The position numbers and the translations under genes are program-made. DNA of 64,000 nt, taken from CBDCTM01 sp965222005 (GTDB lineage Bacteria > Bacteroidota > Bacteroidia > Chitinophagales > Saprospiraceae). The notes under the pieces were generated by a model that saw nothing but the letters and a program-made list of their open reading frames with translations, did not search any database and was not told the origin of the DNA. The stretch spans positions 372,001 to 436,000 of the forward strand of contig OZ244935.1 in the NCBI GenBank assembly GCA_965222005.1, written 5' to 3'. Within the stretch, counting starts at the first letter, position 1. Each line of letters opens with the position of its first letter. Positions 54,771 to 63,440 of this stretch are shown piece after piece.

Positions 54771-56080
54771 CTCAAAAAGATTCTTTCGAAGTACGTGGTG
54801 GTTTGCCATTGAATGGCTCCATCGTACCACAAGGCGCCAAAAACGAAGCCCTCCAAATACTCTGTGCTACTCTCCTGACCAACGAAAAGGTCACCATTTC
54901 CAATATCCCCGATATCCTCGATGTACTAAGGCTTATAGCATTGCTCAAAGGCTTGGGCGTAAAGGTCGAACGGCTCACAGCCGACTCCTACACCTTTCAG
55001 GCAGACGACATTGACCTTGATTTCTATGCCAGCGAAGCGTACCACGCCAATGCCCGCCGCATCAGAGGGTCGGTCATGCTGATTGGCCCCTTACTGGCCC
55101 GCTTTGGCCGTGCCATACTGCCCAAACCAGGTGGCGACAAAATCGGGAGGCGCAGGCTCGACACACACTTTCTCGGCTTTGAAAAACTGCGTGCTTCATT
55201 CAACTTCGATGAGCACGACAGCCTTTTTTTCATAGAGGCTGATAGCCTGGAGGGGGCTTATATTTTGATGGATGAAATTTCCGTGACCGGCACAGCCAAC
55301 ATCGTGATGGCAGCCGTTCTTGCCAACGGCATTACTACTGTTTACAATGCCGCTTGCGAACCTTACCTCCAGCAACTCTGTCGGATGCTCAATCGGATGG
55401 GTGCCCGCATAGAAGGCATTGGTTCCAACAAACTGAGCATTGAAGGGGTAAGCAGCCTCCAGGGTACTGAGCACCGCCTCTTGCCCGACTTTATCGAAAT
55501 TGGAAGTTTTATCGGCCTTGCAGCCATGACCAATTCCAACATTACCATCAAAGATGTACAACTCAAGGAGCTGGGCAACACCCTTCACATTTTTGAACGA
55601 ATGGGTGTGCAAATGCACATCGAAGGAGATGACATCAGGGTGCCGGCACAGGATTCTTATGAGATACAGACATTCATAGATGGCTCCATCATGACCATCT
55701 ACGATGCGCCCTGGCCCGGCTTTAGTCCCGACCTGATGAGCATCGTTTTGGTAATGGCTACCCAGGCCAAGGGTAGTGTACTGATCCATCAGAAGATGTT
55801 TGAAAGCCGTTTGTTTTTTGTGGATAAACTGATTGACATGGGTGCCCAGATCATTTTGTGTGATCCACATCGCGCTACCGTCATTGGCCTCAATCGCAAG
55901 CATCAATTGCGTGGCATTGAGATGACCAGCCCCGACATCAGAGCAGGGCAGGCACTACTCATCGCTGCGCTCTCTGCCAAAGGTACCAGCTTGATTCATC
56001 ACATCCATCAGATCGACCGGGGCTACCAGCACATCGACCAGCGGCTCAATGCGCTCGGAGCGGATATTCAGCGGGTTTGA
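54767..56080 (+). CDS. murA: UDP-N-acetylglucosamine 1-carboxyvinyltransferase (Cys-to-Asp active site)
   Basis: MurA transfers enolpyruvate from PEP to UDP-GlcNAc, the first committed step of peptidoglycan synthesis. The 437-residue product has the EPSP-synthase-like fold with GAKNEALQILCATLL, RRIRGSVMLIGPLLARFGRA and SPDIRAGQALLIAAL. In the active-site loop the usual PGGCAIG reads PGGDKIG, with D124 in place of the catalytic cysteine. In other bacteria (for example Mycobacterium, Chlamydia) this change keeps activity but confers resistance to fosfomycin. The start is coupled to a short leader frame. Confidence 0.95.
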   Translation: MTQKDSFEVRGGLPLNGSIVPQGAKNEALQILCATLLTNEKVTISNIPDILDVLRLIALLKGLGVKVERLTADSYTFQADDIDLDFYASEAYHANARRIRGSVMLIGPLLARFGRAILPKPGGDKIGRRRLDTHFLGFEKLRASFNFDEHDSLFFIEADSLEGAYILMDEISVTGTANIVMAAVLANGITTVYNAACEPYLQQLCRMLNRMGARIEGIGSNKLSIEGVSSLQGTEHRLLPDFIEIGSFIGLAAMTNSNITIKDVQLKELGNTLHIFERMGVQMHIEGDDIRVPAQDSYEIQTFIDGSIMTIYDAPWPGFSPDLMSIVLVMATQAKGSVLIHQKMFESRLFFVDKLIDMGAQIILCDPHRATVIGLNRKHQLRGIEMTSPDIRAGQALLIAALSAKGTSLIHHIHQIDRGYQHIDQRLNALGADIQRV

Positions 56081-56123
56081 TGGATTTTGCAGAGGGGAGC
56101 ATTTCAGAGACGGCTTGCCGCTC

Positions 56124-57098
56124 TCATCTTTTCCTCAGGGTAACAAAATCGACGAGTTGTTCGAGCGCATCGCGCGAAGGGCAGGCAGGGCATTGGTGAA
56201 GGAGTTGAAAAGCTTCGGCTTTGGCGTTGATCATCGCTTCCCGAGCATATCCCAGTCCGCCGCTTGACCGGACAAACTCTATTACTTCTTTGACCTTATC
56301 GGGCTTATCGTTATATCTTTTCACAATATTGATAATGCGTTTTTTATCCGACCGATCGGCCTGATTGAGTGCATAGATCAGCGGTAGGGTCATTTTTTTC
56401 TCCTTGATATCAATGCCCAGTGGTTTGCCCACATCTTCGGAGCCGAAGTCAAATAGATCGTCGCGAATCTGGAAAGCGATACCAATTTTTTCTCCAAATA
56501 GCCGCATGTGCTCAATCTGGACGGGATCTTTAGTAACCGAAGCCGCACCCGAACTGCAAGCTGCGCCAATAAGTGATGCCGTTTTTTGGCGAATGATATC
56601 GTAATACACTGCCTCACTGATGTCCAACCTACGCGCTTTTTCGATCTGCAAAAGCTCTCCTTCGCTCATTGCCTTGACGGCGCTCGACACAATTTCCAGT
56701 ATTTTAAACTCTTTATCCCGCACAGCCAGCAACAGACCCTGAGAAAGCAGGTAATCCCCTACCAGCACCGCAATTTTATTTTTCCAAAGCGCATTGATCG
56801 AAAACAGCCCCCGACGTTCGTACGCATCATCTACCACATCATCATGCACCAAAGTAGCGGTATGCAGCAATTCCACCAATGAAGCTGCATTGAAAGTGGA
56901 TTCACTGATGGGGCCAAAGAGCTTGGCAGAAAGAAATACAAACATGGGCCGCACCTGTTTACCTTTTCGCTGGACGATGTAGTAGGTAATCTTATCCAGC
57001 AATGGTACATGGCTGCGCATAGCCTCTCGGAAATGTTTCTCAAAGCGCTTTAGTTCTTTATCTATCGGGCCTTTTATCGTATCCAACGATTTGACCAT
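56124..57098 (-). CDS. Polyprenyl diphosphate synthase (long-chain trans-prenyltransferase)
   Basis: This 324-residue all-helical enzyme extends allylic diphosphates with isopentenyl diphosphate, most likely to make the side chain of menaquinone. The first aspartate-rich motif is D86-D87-V-V-D90 in LVHDDVVDDAYERRG and the second is RDDLFDFG. GKQVRPMFVFLSAKLFG and GEKIGIAFQIRDD are typical of octaprenyl/heptaprenyl synthases. Chain length is not determined by what can be seen here. It is convergent with murA (43 bases between stops) and divergent from the hydrolase gene, with a good promoter in the shared gap. Confidence 0.93.
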   Translation of the reverse strand: MVKSLDTIKGPIDKELKRFEKHFREAMRSHVPLLDKITYYIVQRKGKQVRPMFVFLSAKLFGPISESTFNAASLVELLHTATLVHDDVVDDAYERRGLFSINALWKNKIAVLVGDYLLSQGLLLAVRDKEFKILEIVSSAVKAMSEGELLQIEKARRLDISEAVYYDIIRQKTASLIGAACSSGAASVTKDPVQIEHMRLFGEKIGIAFQIRDDLFDFGSEDVGKPLGIDIKEKKMTLPLIYALNQADRSDKKRIINIVKRYNDKPDKVKEVIEFVRSSGGLGYAREAMINAKAEAFQLLHQCPACPSRDALEQLVDFVTLRKR

Positions 57099-57123
57099 AT
57101 TGTCTTATTTTTAGCACAAGATA

Positions 57124-57153
57124 CAAAATTAGCTTTCAGCAGTAAGGATTCAA
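57124..57153 (-). promoter_or_regulatory. Promoter of the polyprenyl synthase gene (TTG-N19-TAATTTTG)
   Basis: On the minus strand TTG (57151-57153) and TAATTTTG (57124-57131) are separated by exactly 19 bases, the classic Bacteroidota spacing. The start codon is 25 bases beyond the -7 box. Confidence 0.65.
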
Positions 57154-57182
57154 TTTTCTGCACAATTCTTTAGTACCTCAAT

Positions 57183-58040
57183 ATGCAACTTTTCAAAAAT
57201 CACTCCCTGCGGGGAGCTGCAAACCGGCCTTTTCTGGTAGATGTTTATCATCCGGCCACTCGCTCTGCCTGCCCTGTAGTTCTCTTTGTACATGGCTTCA
57301 AAGGCTTTAAAGATTGGGGGCACTGGCATCTGATCGCAAGTGCTTTTTGCGAGGCAGGCTTTGCTTTTGTAGCCTTCAATTTTTCGCACAATGGCACCAC
57401 GCCTGAGCATCCATCCAAATTTGTTGACCTTGAAGCTTTTGGAAATAACAATTATTCCAAAGAGTTGTTTGATCTGAAGGTCGTAATAGACTGGCTCGTA
57501 CAATCGGCTTCCGATGAGACGGGCCAATTGCTGGGCACCGAAAGCCTCTATTTAATCGGACACAGCAGAGGCGGTGGCACCGGTTTGGTGAAAGCTGCGC
57601 AGGATGAGCGTATCAATGCAATGATTAGCTGGGCTTCGGTGAGCCATCTGGATTATAGCTGGCGCGAGCGCCCCAAGCTTGTAGATCAATGGAAGCAGGA
57701 AGGAGTCCAATATATTCAAAATAGCCGTACAGGGCAGCAAATGCCCCTTTATGTTCAGCTGCTGCACGACTTTGAAAAACACCAGCCACTTATGAATATT
57801 CAGCATGCGCTGGCAGGATTTCACAAGCCCTTGCTGATAGTACATGGGGATACTGACCCAGCTGTTCCAGTGGCTGCAGCGGAGCAATTGCACAGCTGGC
57901 ACTCAGCTTCGGAGCTGCACATTGTCAAAGGGGCTGACCATGTATTTGGCGGCAAACATCCTTTCGAGCAAGAATTGCTGCCGGTATATTCTCAGGAACT
58001 GGTGAAGGTGAGTATTGATTTTTTACTACAATTGAACTAG
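57183..58040 (+). CDS. Alpha/beta hydrolase (dienelactone hydrolase/esterase-like)
   Basis: This 285-residue cytoplasmic protein has an alpha/beta hydrolase fold. The oxyanion-hole motif is VVLFVHGFKGFKDWG, the nucleophile S128 lies in LIGHSRGGGT, and the probable acid is in LLIVHGDTDPAVP. The catalytic histidine is in KGADHVFGGKHPF. The FNFSHNG stretch after the second strand is common in this subgroup. The substrate is unknown; an esterase or peptidase activity is possible. It ends in a hairpin terminator and converges with the first of two paralogous helical-protein genes. Confidence 0.85.
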   Translation: MQLFKNHSLRGAANRPFLVDVYHPATRSACPVVLFVHGFKGFKDWGHWHLIASAFCEAGFAFVAFNFSHNGTTPEHPSKFVDLEAFGNNNYSKELFDLKVVIDWLVQSASDETGQLLGTESLYLIGHSRGGGTGLVKAAQDERINAMISWASVSHLDYSWRERPKLVDQWKQEGVQYIQNSRTGQQMPLYVQLLHDFEKHQPLMNIQHALAGFHKPLLIVHGDTDPAVPVAAAEQLHSWHSASELHIVKGADHVFGGKHPFEQELLPVYSQELVKVSIDFLLQLN

Positions 58041-58047
58041 ATTTTAC

Positions 58048-58090
58048 AACAAAGCCTGATAGAGAGGGATACCACCAGGCGTTTGTTTTC
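58048..58090 (+). terminator. Terminator after the alpha/beta hydrolase gene
   Basis: AACAAAGCCTG (58048-58058) pairs with CAGGCGTTTGTT (58076-58087) with a single bulged base, followed by TTC. It starts seven bases after the stop. Confidence 0.6.
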
Positions 58091-58206
58091 AGAGAGAGTG
58101 AGCCATCAGGCCGATGGTCTTTTGAAGTTAAGATCATTTTTACATTTCATCCTTTGGGCTACCGACGCCAAATATTGTTTTATACTACCTTACGTACTCG
58201 CCTTTG

Positions 58207-58224
58207 CTCCGATAGCTATCGGAG
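58207..58224. repeat. 18-base perfect palindrome in a convergent intergenic region
   Basis: CTCCGATAGCTATCGGAG is fully self-complementary. It lies in a 227-base gap between the hydrolase terminator and the stop of the convergent helical-protein gene, the usual position of REP-type palindromes or terminators. G/C-rich sequence follows (58229-58249). Confidence 0.55.
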
Positions 58225-58267
58225 TGGCTACGAGGCCCCGCCGCGCCTTGTTTAAAATAGAATTTCC

Positions 58268-59764
58268 TCATATGTATGTCTTTAGTTCTTGTGACGGCAA
58301 CTTTGGTTGCAGCCAGTGCAAAATAGCATTGGAGGTAGTTTGCTGCATGGGGGCATTTATACGCTCTAGTTTTTTCAAAGAGTAATGCAGGTGGGTATAA
58401 ATTTTAAGCCTTTCCTTTCGATGGCAAGCATATAAAAGGTTGCGCACACTTTTGAGAACCAAGCGCTCTACTACTCCTATTTGCTTGCTTTTGTGTAAAT
58501 AGCGATACACCTTTCTCACTTCAACATCCAGCTCATCGTGTTCGCCTAGCTCATATTTTGCAATTAAGCCAACGAGCTTGCAATAGTTAAACACATTGGG
58601 AAAAGCGGTGCCTGTGTTGAGCAATTCCAACTTTTCAAACCATTCCAGCGAATCTGCATATTCGCCATTGAGGAAGTGATAAATGCAGATATGGTAGTAC
58701 AGACTGACCCGCCACTCGAATTGCAGTTTATTTTGATGATTTTCCAACAAATGTTGTATGGTAAAGAGCTCAACTTTACAAAGTTCCATCTTTTTTTGAG
58801 CTACATGAAAAATAAAACTGAGCAAAGTGGTGAGGAAAAAGCTGCGTTCGGCATCCTGGCTGGTAAGCGGTTTGAGATGTAACAACTCATCAACGAGTGT
58901 ATCAAACTCAATGCGGACTGTAGGCACATTTATTCCGCACTGCACATAATCAAAGGCATGCTGGAGGTAAAGCTCCCGGTAGAGAACAGCCATTTCGGGC
59001 TGTCCTCTCCAGAGCATTCGGATACGTTCATGAAACTGGAAAGCAGTGTGCATACGTCCTTTCAGAAGGGCGTAGCGAGCATGTATTTCGTTGTACATTA
59101 GCTTGGCCCGAAAGGAACGTGCATGGCTGTCATTGTGCAGGAAGGGATCTTCCATTACTGCTTCCAGTTGCAAAGGGGGGGCTATGGATGAATTATTATT
59201 GGCTACAGCTCTGACAATGGTTAAATACCTCTCGAAGGTAGCTTCCACTTGAAGTTGCACCGTCACAACATTGCGCTGATTGAACAGAGCCTCTTCGGAC
59301 AGCTCATGTTCAATTTGCAAATAGGGCAATAAGTGGTACTCCATTTGAAGCAACCGTAGCTGCAAGCTGAAAAGCTCATGGGCGGCAGCAAGATTTTTGG
59401 CTTTTTGGATCGCGTTAAACGATTGGGTATGCAATGCCTTGTTGGATAATAATTCAGCCGATTCGATCAAAGCGTGTATTTTAGCTCGCGTGCCTCGCGA
59501 GTCGTGCAAATCACGGAGTGTTTTATAAATCAGTTGCTGCAATAGTAGCTTGGTTTGCGGGAGCGTTTTCACAAAACTATACTGCTTCAAGCTCTTTTTC
59601 AGTTTTGCTTCATCATAGCTGCGCTGCCGGGCCAGTGCATCAAAAAGAAGTATATAATTGCTATGCGCCGCCCGGGCATTCCGTTGGGCATACCGTTTGA
59701 AATACCGCTTTTCGGCTTTGTTCAGCGAGTGAATGAGCAGATATAGTTGGTCTGGTTGATGCAT
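58268..59764 (-). CDS. Helical protein of unknown function, paralogue 1
   Basis: This 498-residue, almost entirely alpha-helical protein has no signal, membrane segment or recognised domain. TPR-like helix pairs are suggested in the centre (FQFHERIRMLWRGQPEMAVL; WRVSLYYHICIYHFLNGEY). The N-terminus QLYLLIHSLNKAEKRYFKRY and the following SNYILLFDALARQRSYDEAKL match the protein at 60202-61704 at conserved positions. The start at 59764 gives the same N-terminus as the paralogue, whereas an ATG 14 codons upstream does not. The two genes are divergent. Function unknown; a scaffold role is only a guess. Confidence 0.72.
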   Translation of the reverse strand: MHQPDQLYLLIHSLNKAEKRYFKRYAQRNARAAHSNYILLFDALARQRSYDEAKLKKSLKQYSFVKTLPQTKLLLQQLIYKTLRDLHDSRGTRAKIHALIESAELLSNKALHTQSFNAIQKAKNLAAAHELFSLQLRLLQMEYHLLPYLQIEHELSEEALFNQRNVVTVQLQVEATFERYLTIVRAVANNNSSIAPPLQLEAVMEDPFLHNDSHARSFRAKLMYNEIHARYALLKGRMHTAFQFHERIRMLWRGQPEMAVLYRELYLQHAFDYVQCGINVPTVRIEFDTLVDELLHLKPLTSQDAERSFFLTTLLSFIFHVAQKKMELCKVELFTIQHLLENHQNKLQFEWRVSLYYHICIYHFLNGEYADSLEWFEKLELLNTGTAFPNVFNYCKLVGLIAKYELGEHDELDVEVRKVYRYLHKSKQIGVVERLVLKSVRNLLYACHRKERLKIYTHLHYSLKKLERINAPMQQTTSNAILHWLQPKLPSQELKTYI

Positions 59765-60201
59765 TTGTAAGAATTTGCAGCCCGCAATTGGCCTTTTCCG
59801 AAGCATTTTGAAAAATCACCCCCGATTGCAGGCAATAATCGAGTACATTATGATTACTTGCTTCGGAGGTAATTTTTATCTTTACAAAGGCTCGGTTTTG
59901 TGTAAATGTGTATAGATTGGGCTGTTTTACAATTGTAATATACATCAGCTATTCATGTGCTATAGCCCAGCGTTTTGGAATTCTAGGATTTCAAAACCCA
60001 TGTTAGGAGAGGAGTCATTCAACATCCAAACTGCTTTTTTCGTGTTTTTTTGGCTTCAGCTACCTTATAAACAGTTGAAAACCAGCTATTTATGGAATTT
60101 AAATACTAATTTAGCATTCAATGCCCAAACAGTATTTTTGAACAATTAGGAACCGTTTTGAAATAATACTTCTAAAAAGCAAATAAATTTCACAAAACAC
60201 T
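59765..60201. other. Divergent intergenic region between the paralogous helical-protein genes
   Basis: These 437 bases hold no supported gene. They contain CCGAAGC near 59798 and GCTTCGG near 59860, a 7-bp inverted repeat, and a candidate -7 box for the right-hand gene at 60133. Confidence 0.5.
60133..60140 (+). promoter_or_regulatory. Candidate -7 box for helical-protein paralogue 2
   Basis: TATTTTTG matches TAnnTTTG, 61 bases before the ATG at 60202, with a weak TTTAG about 18 bases upstream. Confidence 0.35.
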
Positions 60202-61704
60202 ATGAGCGCTGATTTACACGCCCTGATCCACTCAATGAGCAGAACGGAAAAGCGCTATTTTAGCGTTGAAGCCGGCAAAAGAGACGGAAAAACCTCCAAC
60301 TATCTCCGCCTGTACAAGGTACTCAGCAATATGAAGCATTTCGATGAGGATCTTCTGCGCAAAAAGCTCAAAGGGGATAAAGTACTTAAACATTTTGCAC
60401 AGGAACGCAAATACCTCAATGATAGCCTCCTGAAAATGCTGCGCAATTACAGGAGTGACAAATCTGCTTATGCTCAGACCAAGGAAAGGCTGCTCGATAT
60501 TCATTACCTCATTGAGCGGGGCTTGTATAGCCAGGCAGAGCGTATGCTAAAGCGGCTCAAGAGACATGCTTACCGATACCAGGATTTTCCAGCCCTGCTT
60601 GAAATTATTGATGAAGAAATCCGTATCCAGCGCTCCATGCGCGGAGCAGGAAACAAGCAAGCGATGGAAGCATTTATCGGAGAGCGCGATAAAGTAGTGG
60701 ATACCATAAAGCAAAAACAACAGCTCAATAAGCTCTTCAACCGCCTATACTTTGAGAGTGTGGCCAATCAACACAACCGGATACTAAAAAATGAGAAAAT
60801 CAAAAAAGGCCTGCCACTCATTCTCCAACCACTCGATCCAACTACTGAAGCTGGCGTGCAATTGCTGTACTTGAAAAGCAATGCGTTTTATCACCAATTT
60901 TATGTAGATACTAAAAAAGCGATCCCCTATTTTCAGCAATATCTAGCCTGGTGGGATTCGAACCCACACATCAAAGAGGAAGAATTTTCCCAATACATTG
61001 CCTCTTTGTCCAACTTTTTTCAAATCTTGCTCACTACACACCAATTCGAGCAATGTAAAAAAATACTGGAGTTTGTGAGCGGGCTGGAACCCAAATCGAG
61101 TTTTGCCGAGTATCTGATATTCAAAAATCTTACCTTGTACAAATTCTTGTACCACATCAATGTCGGCGAATTTGATGCTGCTATAGACCTAATTCCTACT
61201 ATTGAAAATGGGCTTCAAAAATACGCCTTCGAATTGAAAGCCACATTCGGAATGTTTGCCAACATCGCCATTATGTACTTTATTCTGGAAAACTATCAGG
61301 CATGTATTCATTGGTTCAACAAATTTCCAAAAGGCACCAAATCAGACACCCGCATCGATATCCAGCGGTTCATGCGGCTCCTTAATGTACTGGCCCATTA
61401 CGAAAGCGATTCCGATCAGCTGGAGGTATCCATAAGAGCTGCGCAGCGTTTTCTGACCCATACTTCCGACAAAGTAGAATCGCCTTTTGAAGAAGAGATA
61501 CTCAAACGACTCCGGAAAATATTCAAAGCCCCCTTACTCGATTTAAAAAAGGAATTACAATCCCTGAAAGCCTTCCTTCAGCAGCAGCAAAATGCCAAGA
61601 TGTCGATAGGGTTTGAAGAATTATATCTGTGGATTCAAAAACAGCAGACCGGCCGCTCTATGAAAAGCATAATTCTTGAACAGAAGAAACATACCCCTTT
61701 ATGA
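60202..61704 (+). CDS. Helical protein of unknown function, paralogue 2
   Basis: This 500-residue, helix-rich, basic N-terminal protein lacks signal or membrane segments. The opening MSADLHALIHSMSRTEKRYF and SNYLRLYKVLSNMKHFDEDLL align with paralogue 1, as do LLDIHYLIERGLYSQAERML and later helices. The strongest conservation is the EKRYF motif near residue 15 and the following S-N-Y. Central helix pairs (KKAIPYFQQYLAWW; YFILENYQACIHWFNKFP) look TPR-like. The last six bases overlap the end of the convergent gene at 61699. Function unknown. Confidence 0.72.
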   Translation: MSADLHALIHSMSRTEKRYFSVEAGKRDGKTSNYLRLYKVLSNMKHFDEDLLRKKLKGDKVLKHFAQERKYLNDSLLKMLRNYRSDKSAYAQTKERLLDIHYLIERGLYSQAERMLKRLKRHAYRYQDFPALLEIIDEEIRIQRSMRGAGNKQAMEAFIGERDKVVDTIKQKQQLNKLFNRLYFESVANQHNRILKNEKIKKGLPLILQPLDPTTEAGVQLLYLKSNAFYHQFYVDTKKAIPYFQQYLAWWDSNPHIKEEEFSQYIASLSNFFQILLTTHQFEQCKKILEFVSGLEPKSSFAEYLIFKNLTLYKFLYHINVGEFDAAIDLIPTIENGLQKYAFELKATFGMFANIAIMYFILENYQACIHWFNKFPKGTKSDTRIDIQRFMRLLNVLAHYESDSDQLEVSIRAAQRFLTHTSDKVESPFEEEILKRLRKIFKAPLLDLKKELQSLKAFLQQQQNAKMSIGFEELYLWIQKQQTGRSMKSIILEQKKHTPL

Positions 61705-62064
61705 AGGTACATTTTTCGTGTACACCTTGATGGAGCCTCCGTCTAAATAGGCGTGAACCAATATGTTGTCCAAATCCCAGGAGCCGCCATTGAGTCCGCT
61801 ATTCACATCCACCACGCCTATTATCGATAGCACATTGTTGCCGCTGCCCTCATAAAAGACCACATCTACCTGCTGGCCGGACGTTGACAGGCTCACCGCC
61901 AATGTGCCGCCGAAACTACCATTGGAATCGCTCACATCAACGGAGCCGCTTTTCAAACTAAATTCCACACCATTTCCGCTCAAACTGTGGGAATCCACGC
62001 CACCTAACTCGTTTACCACATAGACCTTGGTCATGTCGATAGAAATTGAAACTGCTTTCGCCAT
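61699..62064 (-). CDS. Small beta-rich glycine/serine-rich protein, unknown function
   Basis: The 121-residue product has alternating hydrophobic residues (VSISIDMTKVYVVNEL, TLAVSLSTSGQQVDVVFYE, VHAYLDGGSIKVYTKN) and many G/S/D turns, suggesting a small beta-sandwich. There is no signal peptide and no cysteine. No family is recognised. It overlaps the end of the convergent helical-protein gene by six bases. Upstream an imperfect palindrome TTTGAT-TAAAA-ATCAAA (about 62079-62095) may be part of its control region. Confidence 0.6.
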   Translation of the reverse strand: MAKAVSISIDMTKVYVVNELGGVDSHSLSGNGVEFSLKSGSVDVSDSNGSFGGTLAVSLSTSGQQVDVVFYEGSGNNVLSIIGVVDVNSGLNGGSWDLDNILVHAYLDGGSIKVYTKNVPS

Positions 62065-62374
62065 AATATAAGTGTTTGTTTTGATTAAAAATCAAACCTG
62101 TGGGCTTGTCGAAAATCGTTTGGGTAGAGGTTAAATGTTATGACTTTTTTTGCAAAACAGCAAACCGCCAATTGCTCAAAAGTAAAACATCCAAACCGAA
62201 CCGGACAGCTATATGTATTTGGTTATCAATTAGTTACAAAGAAACTCCATCAAACATCCAAGACCGTTTAGATTTTTACATGTAGGCGAATTATTGAACC
62301 GAATTATCGTCATCAAGTAATTTTTCGCTAAATTTGGTCGCTTCTTTAATTGCGCGACATAATTATTTCCTGCT
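62065..62374. other. Divergent intergenic region before the DUF6427 gene
   Basis: No gene is supported in these 310 bases. A TTTGATTAAAAATCAAA palindrome lies at the left end and a -7 box (62329-62336) at the right. Confidence 0.5.
62329..62336 (+). promoter_or_regulatory. Candidate -7 box for the DUF6427 gene
   Basis: TAAATTTG matches TAnnTTTG, 39 bases upstream of the TTG start. Confidence 0.45.
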
Positions 62375-63367
62375 TTGCTAAGTATATTCCGCACCAACCA
62401 GTTTGTTGCCAACATACTATTGATTTTTTATGTGCTGCTACTACGTGGTGCGGCCTTTATATTGCCCCCGCAGCTTGCAGCAAATACTCCTGGCAGCATC
62501 TTGTCAGAGGTGCTGTTCAAATACGTCAGCCCGCAAAGTTCGGGAGGCTTGATTTTGGCTATGCTTTTGGTTTTTTTTCAAGCTATTCTGATCAATCTAT
62601 GTGTTTCCCGCTATCGAATGGCCAAGGAACTGTCGCTTTTTCCCGGCTTGTTTTACATCCTTATTGCAAGCGCCATCCCCGAGTTTTTATACCTTTCTCC
62701 CCCACTCCTGGCCAACACCTTTTACATACTGGCACTCTTTGAAATTTTTGGTATTTATAAAAAACACAATTGTGCCAGCCAAATTTTTAACACAGGTTTT
62801 TGGATAGCGCTGGGAAGTTTGTTTTATTTTTCATACATCACCTTTATAATAATGGCTTTGATCGCCCTGGCCACCCTCCGGGCTTTCAAGATCAAGGAAG
62901 CAGTAATGCTGCTCATCGGATTTAGCGTACCGATGATCCTGACAATCGTTTATTCTTTTTTGACCGATCAGCTACCTCACCTGGGCGAGGCGCTTTTGGG
63001 AAACAGGCTGGAGGAAGGGGATGGCTCTTTGATAAGCCCATCTTCTGTCGAGCAGTATATCAAACTGAGCTTTTTTGCGCTGCTCACCATAATCGCCCTC
63101 TTTAATTTCAATCGCTATCAATTCAAAAAAAACATACACGTCCAGAAAAACATATCCCTGCTGTACTGGTGCCTCTTGTTGAGTGCCATTACCCTGCTGG
63201 TACAATCCCATGCCCAATTTGACCATTTATTGGTGCTGGCTGTACCACTTGGCATCTTCCTTTCCTTCAATTTTCTCCGCCTGCAGCCTGCACTTGCCGA
63301 AGCCCTTCACCTGATCTTGCTGGCAGCCATATTGCTGTTACAATTCCGGCCTTTGCTGGGTTTTTGA
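62375..63367 (+). CDS. DUF6427-like polytopic membrane protein
   Basis: This 330-residue protein has about nine hydrophobic segments. The N-terminus LSIFRTNQFVANILLIFYVLLLR and the NLCVSRYRMAKELSLFPGLFYIL region resemble DUF6427, a Bacteroidota membrane family sometimes mislabelled as a carotene monooxygenase. The start appears to be TTG: an in-frame TAA lies 15 bases upstream and no ATG precedes the first membrane segment. The gene ends 73 bases before purQ. Function unknown. Confidence 0.72.
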   Translation: MLSIFRTNQFVANILLIFYVLLLRGAAFILPPQLAANTPGSILSEVLFKYVSPQSSGGLILAMLLVFFQAILINLCVSRYRMAKELSLFPGLFYILIASAIPEFLYLSPPLLANTFYILALFEIFGIYKKHNCASQIFNTGFWIALGSLFYFSYITFIIMALIALATLRAFKIKEAVMLLIGFSVPMILTIVYSFLTDQLPHLGEALLGNRLEEGDGSLISPSSVEQYIKLSFFALLTIIALFNFNRYQFKKNIHVQKNISLLYWCLLLSAITLLVQSHAQFDHLLVLAVPLGIFLSFNFLRLQPALAEALHLILLAAILLLQFRPLLGF

Positions 63368-63379
63368 CACCCAATTGCT

Positions 63380-63387
63380 TACCTTTG
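63380..63387 (+). promoter_or_regulatory. Candidate -7 box for purQ
   Basis: TACCTTTG matches TAnnTTTG, 54 bases before the purQ ATG. Confidence 0.45.
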
Positions 63388-63440
63388 CTCCCTTCTTTTA
63401 TACACGCTTTCAGACAACTTCCTAATAAATCAGCGTATCT

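Noticed and set aside
60944..60970. tRNA T-arm-like stretch (GTGGGATTCGAACCCAC)
   Set aside because: No acceptor, D or anticodon arms surround it and it lies inside a well-supported coding frame (AWWDSNPHI).
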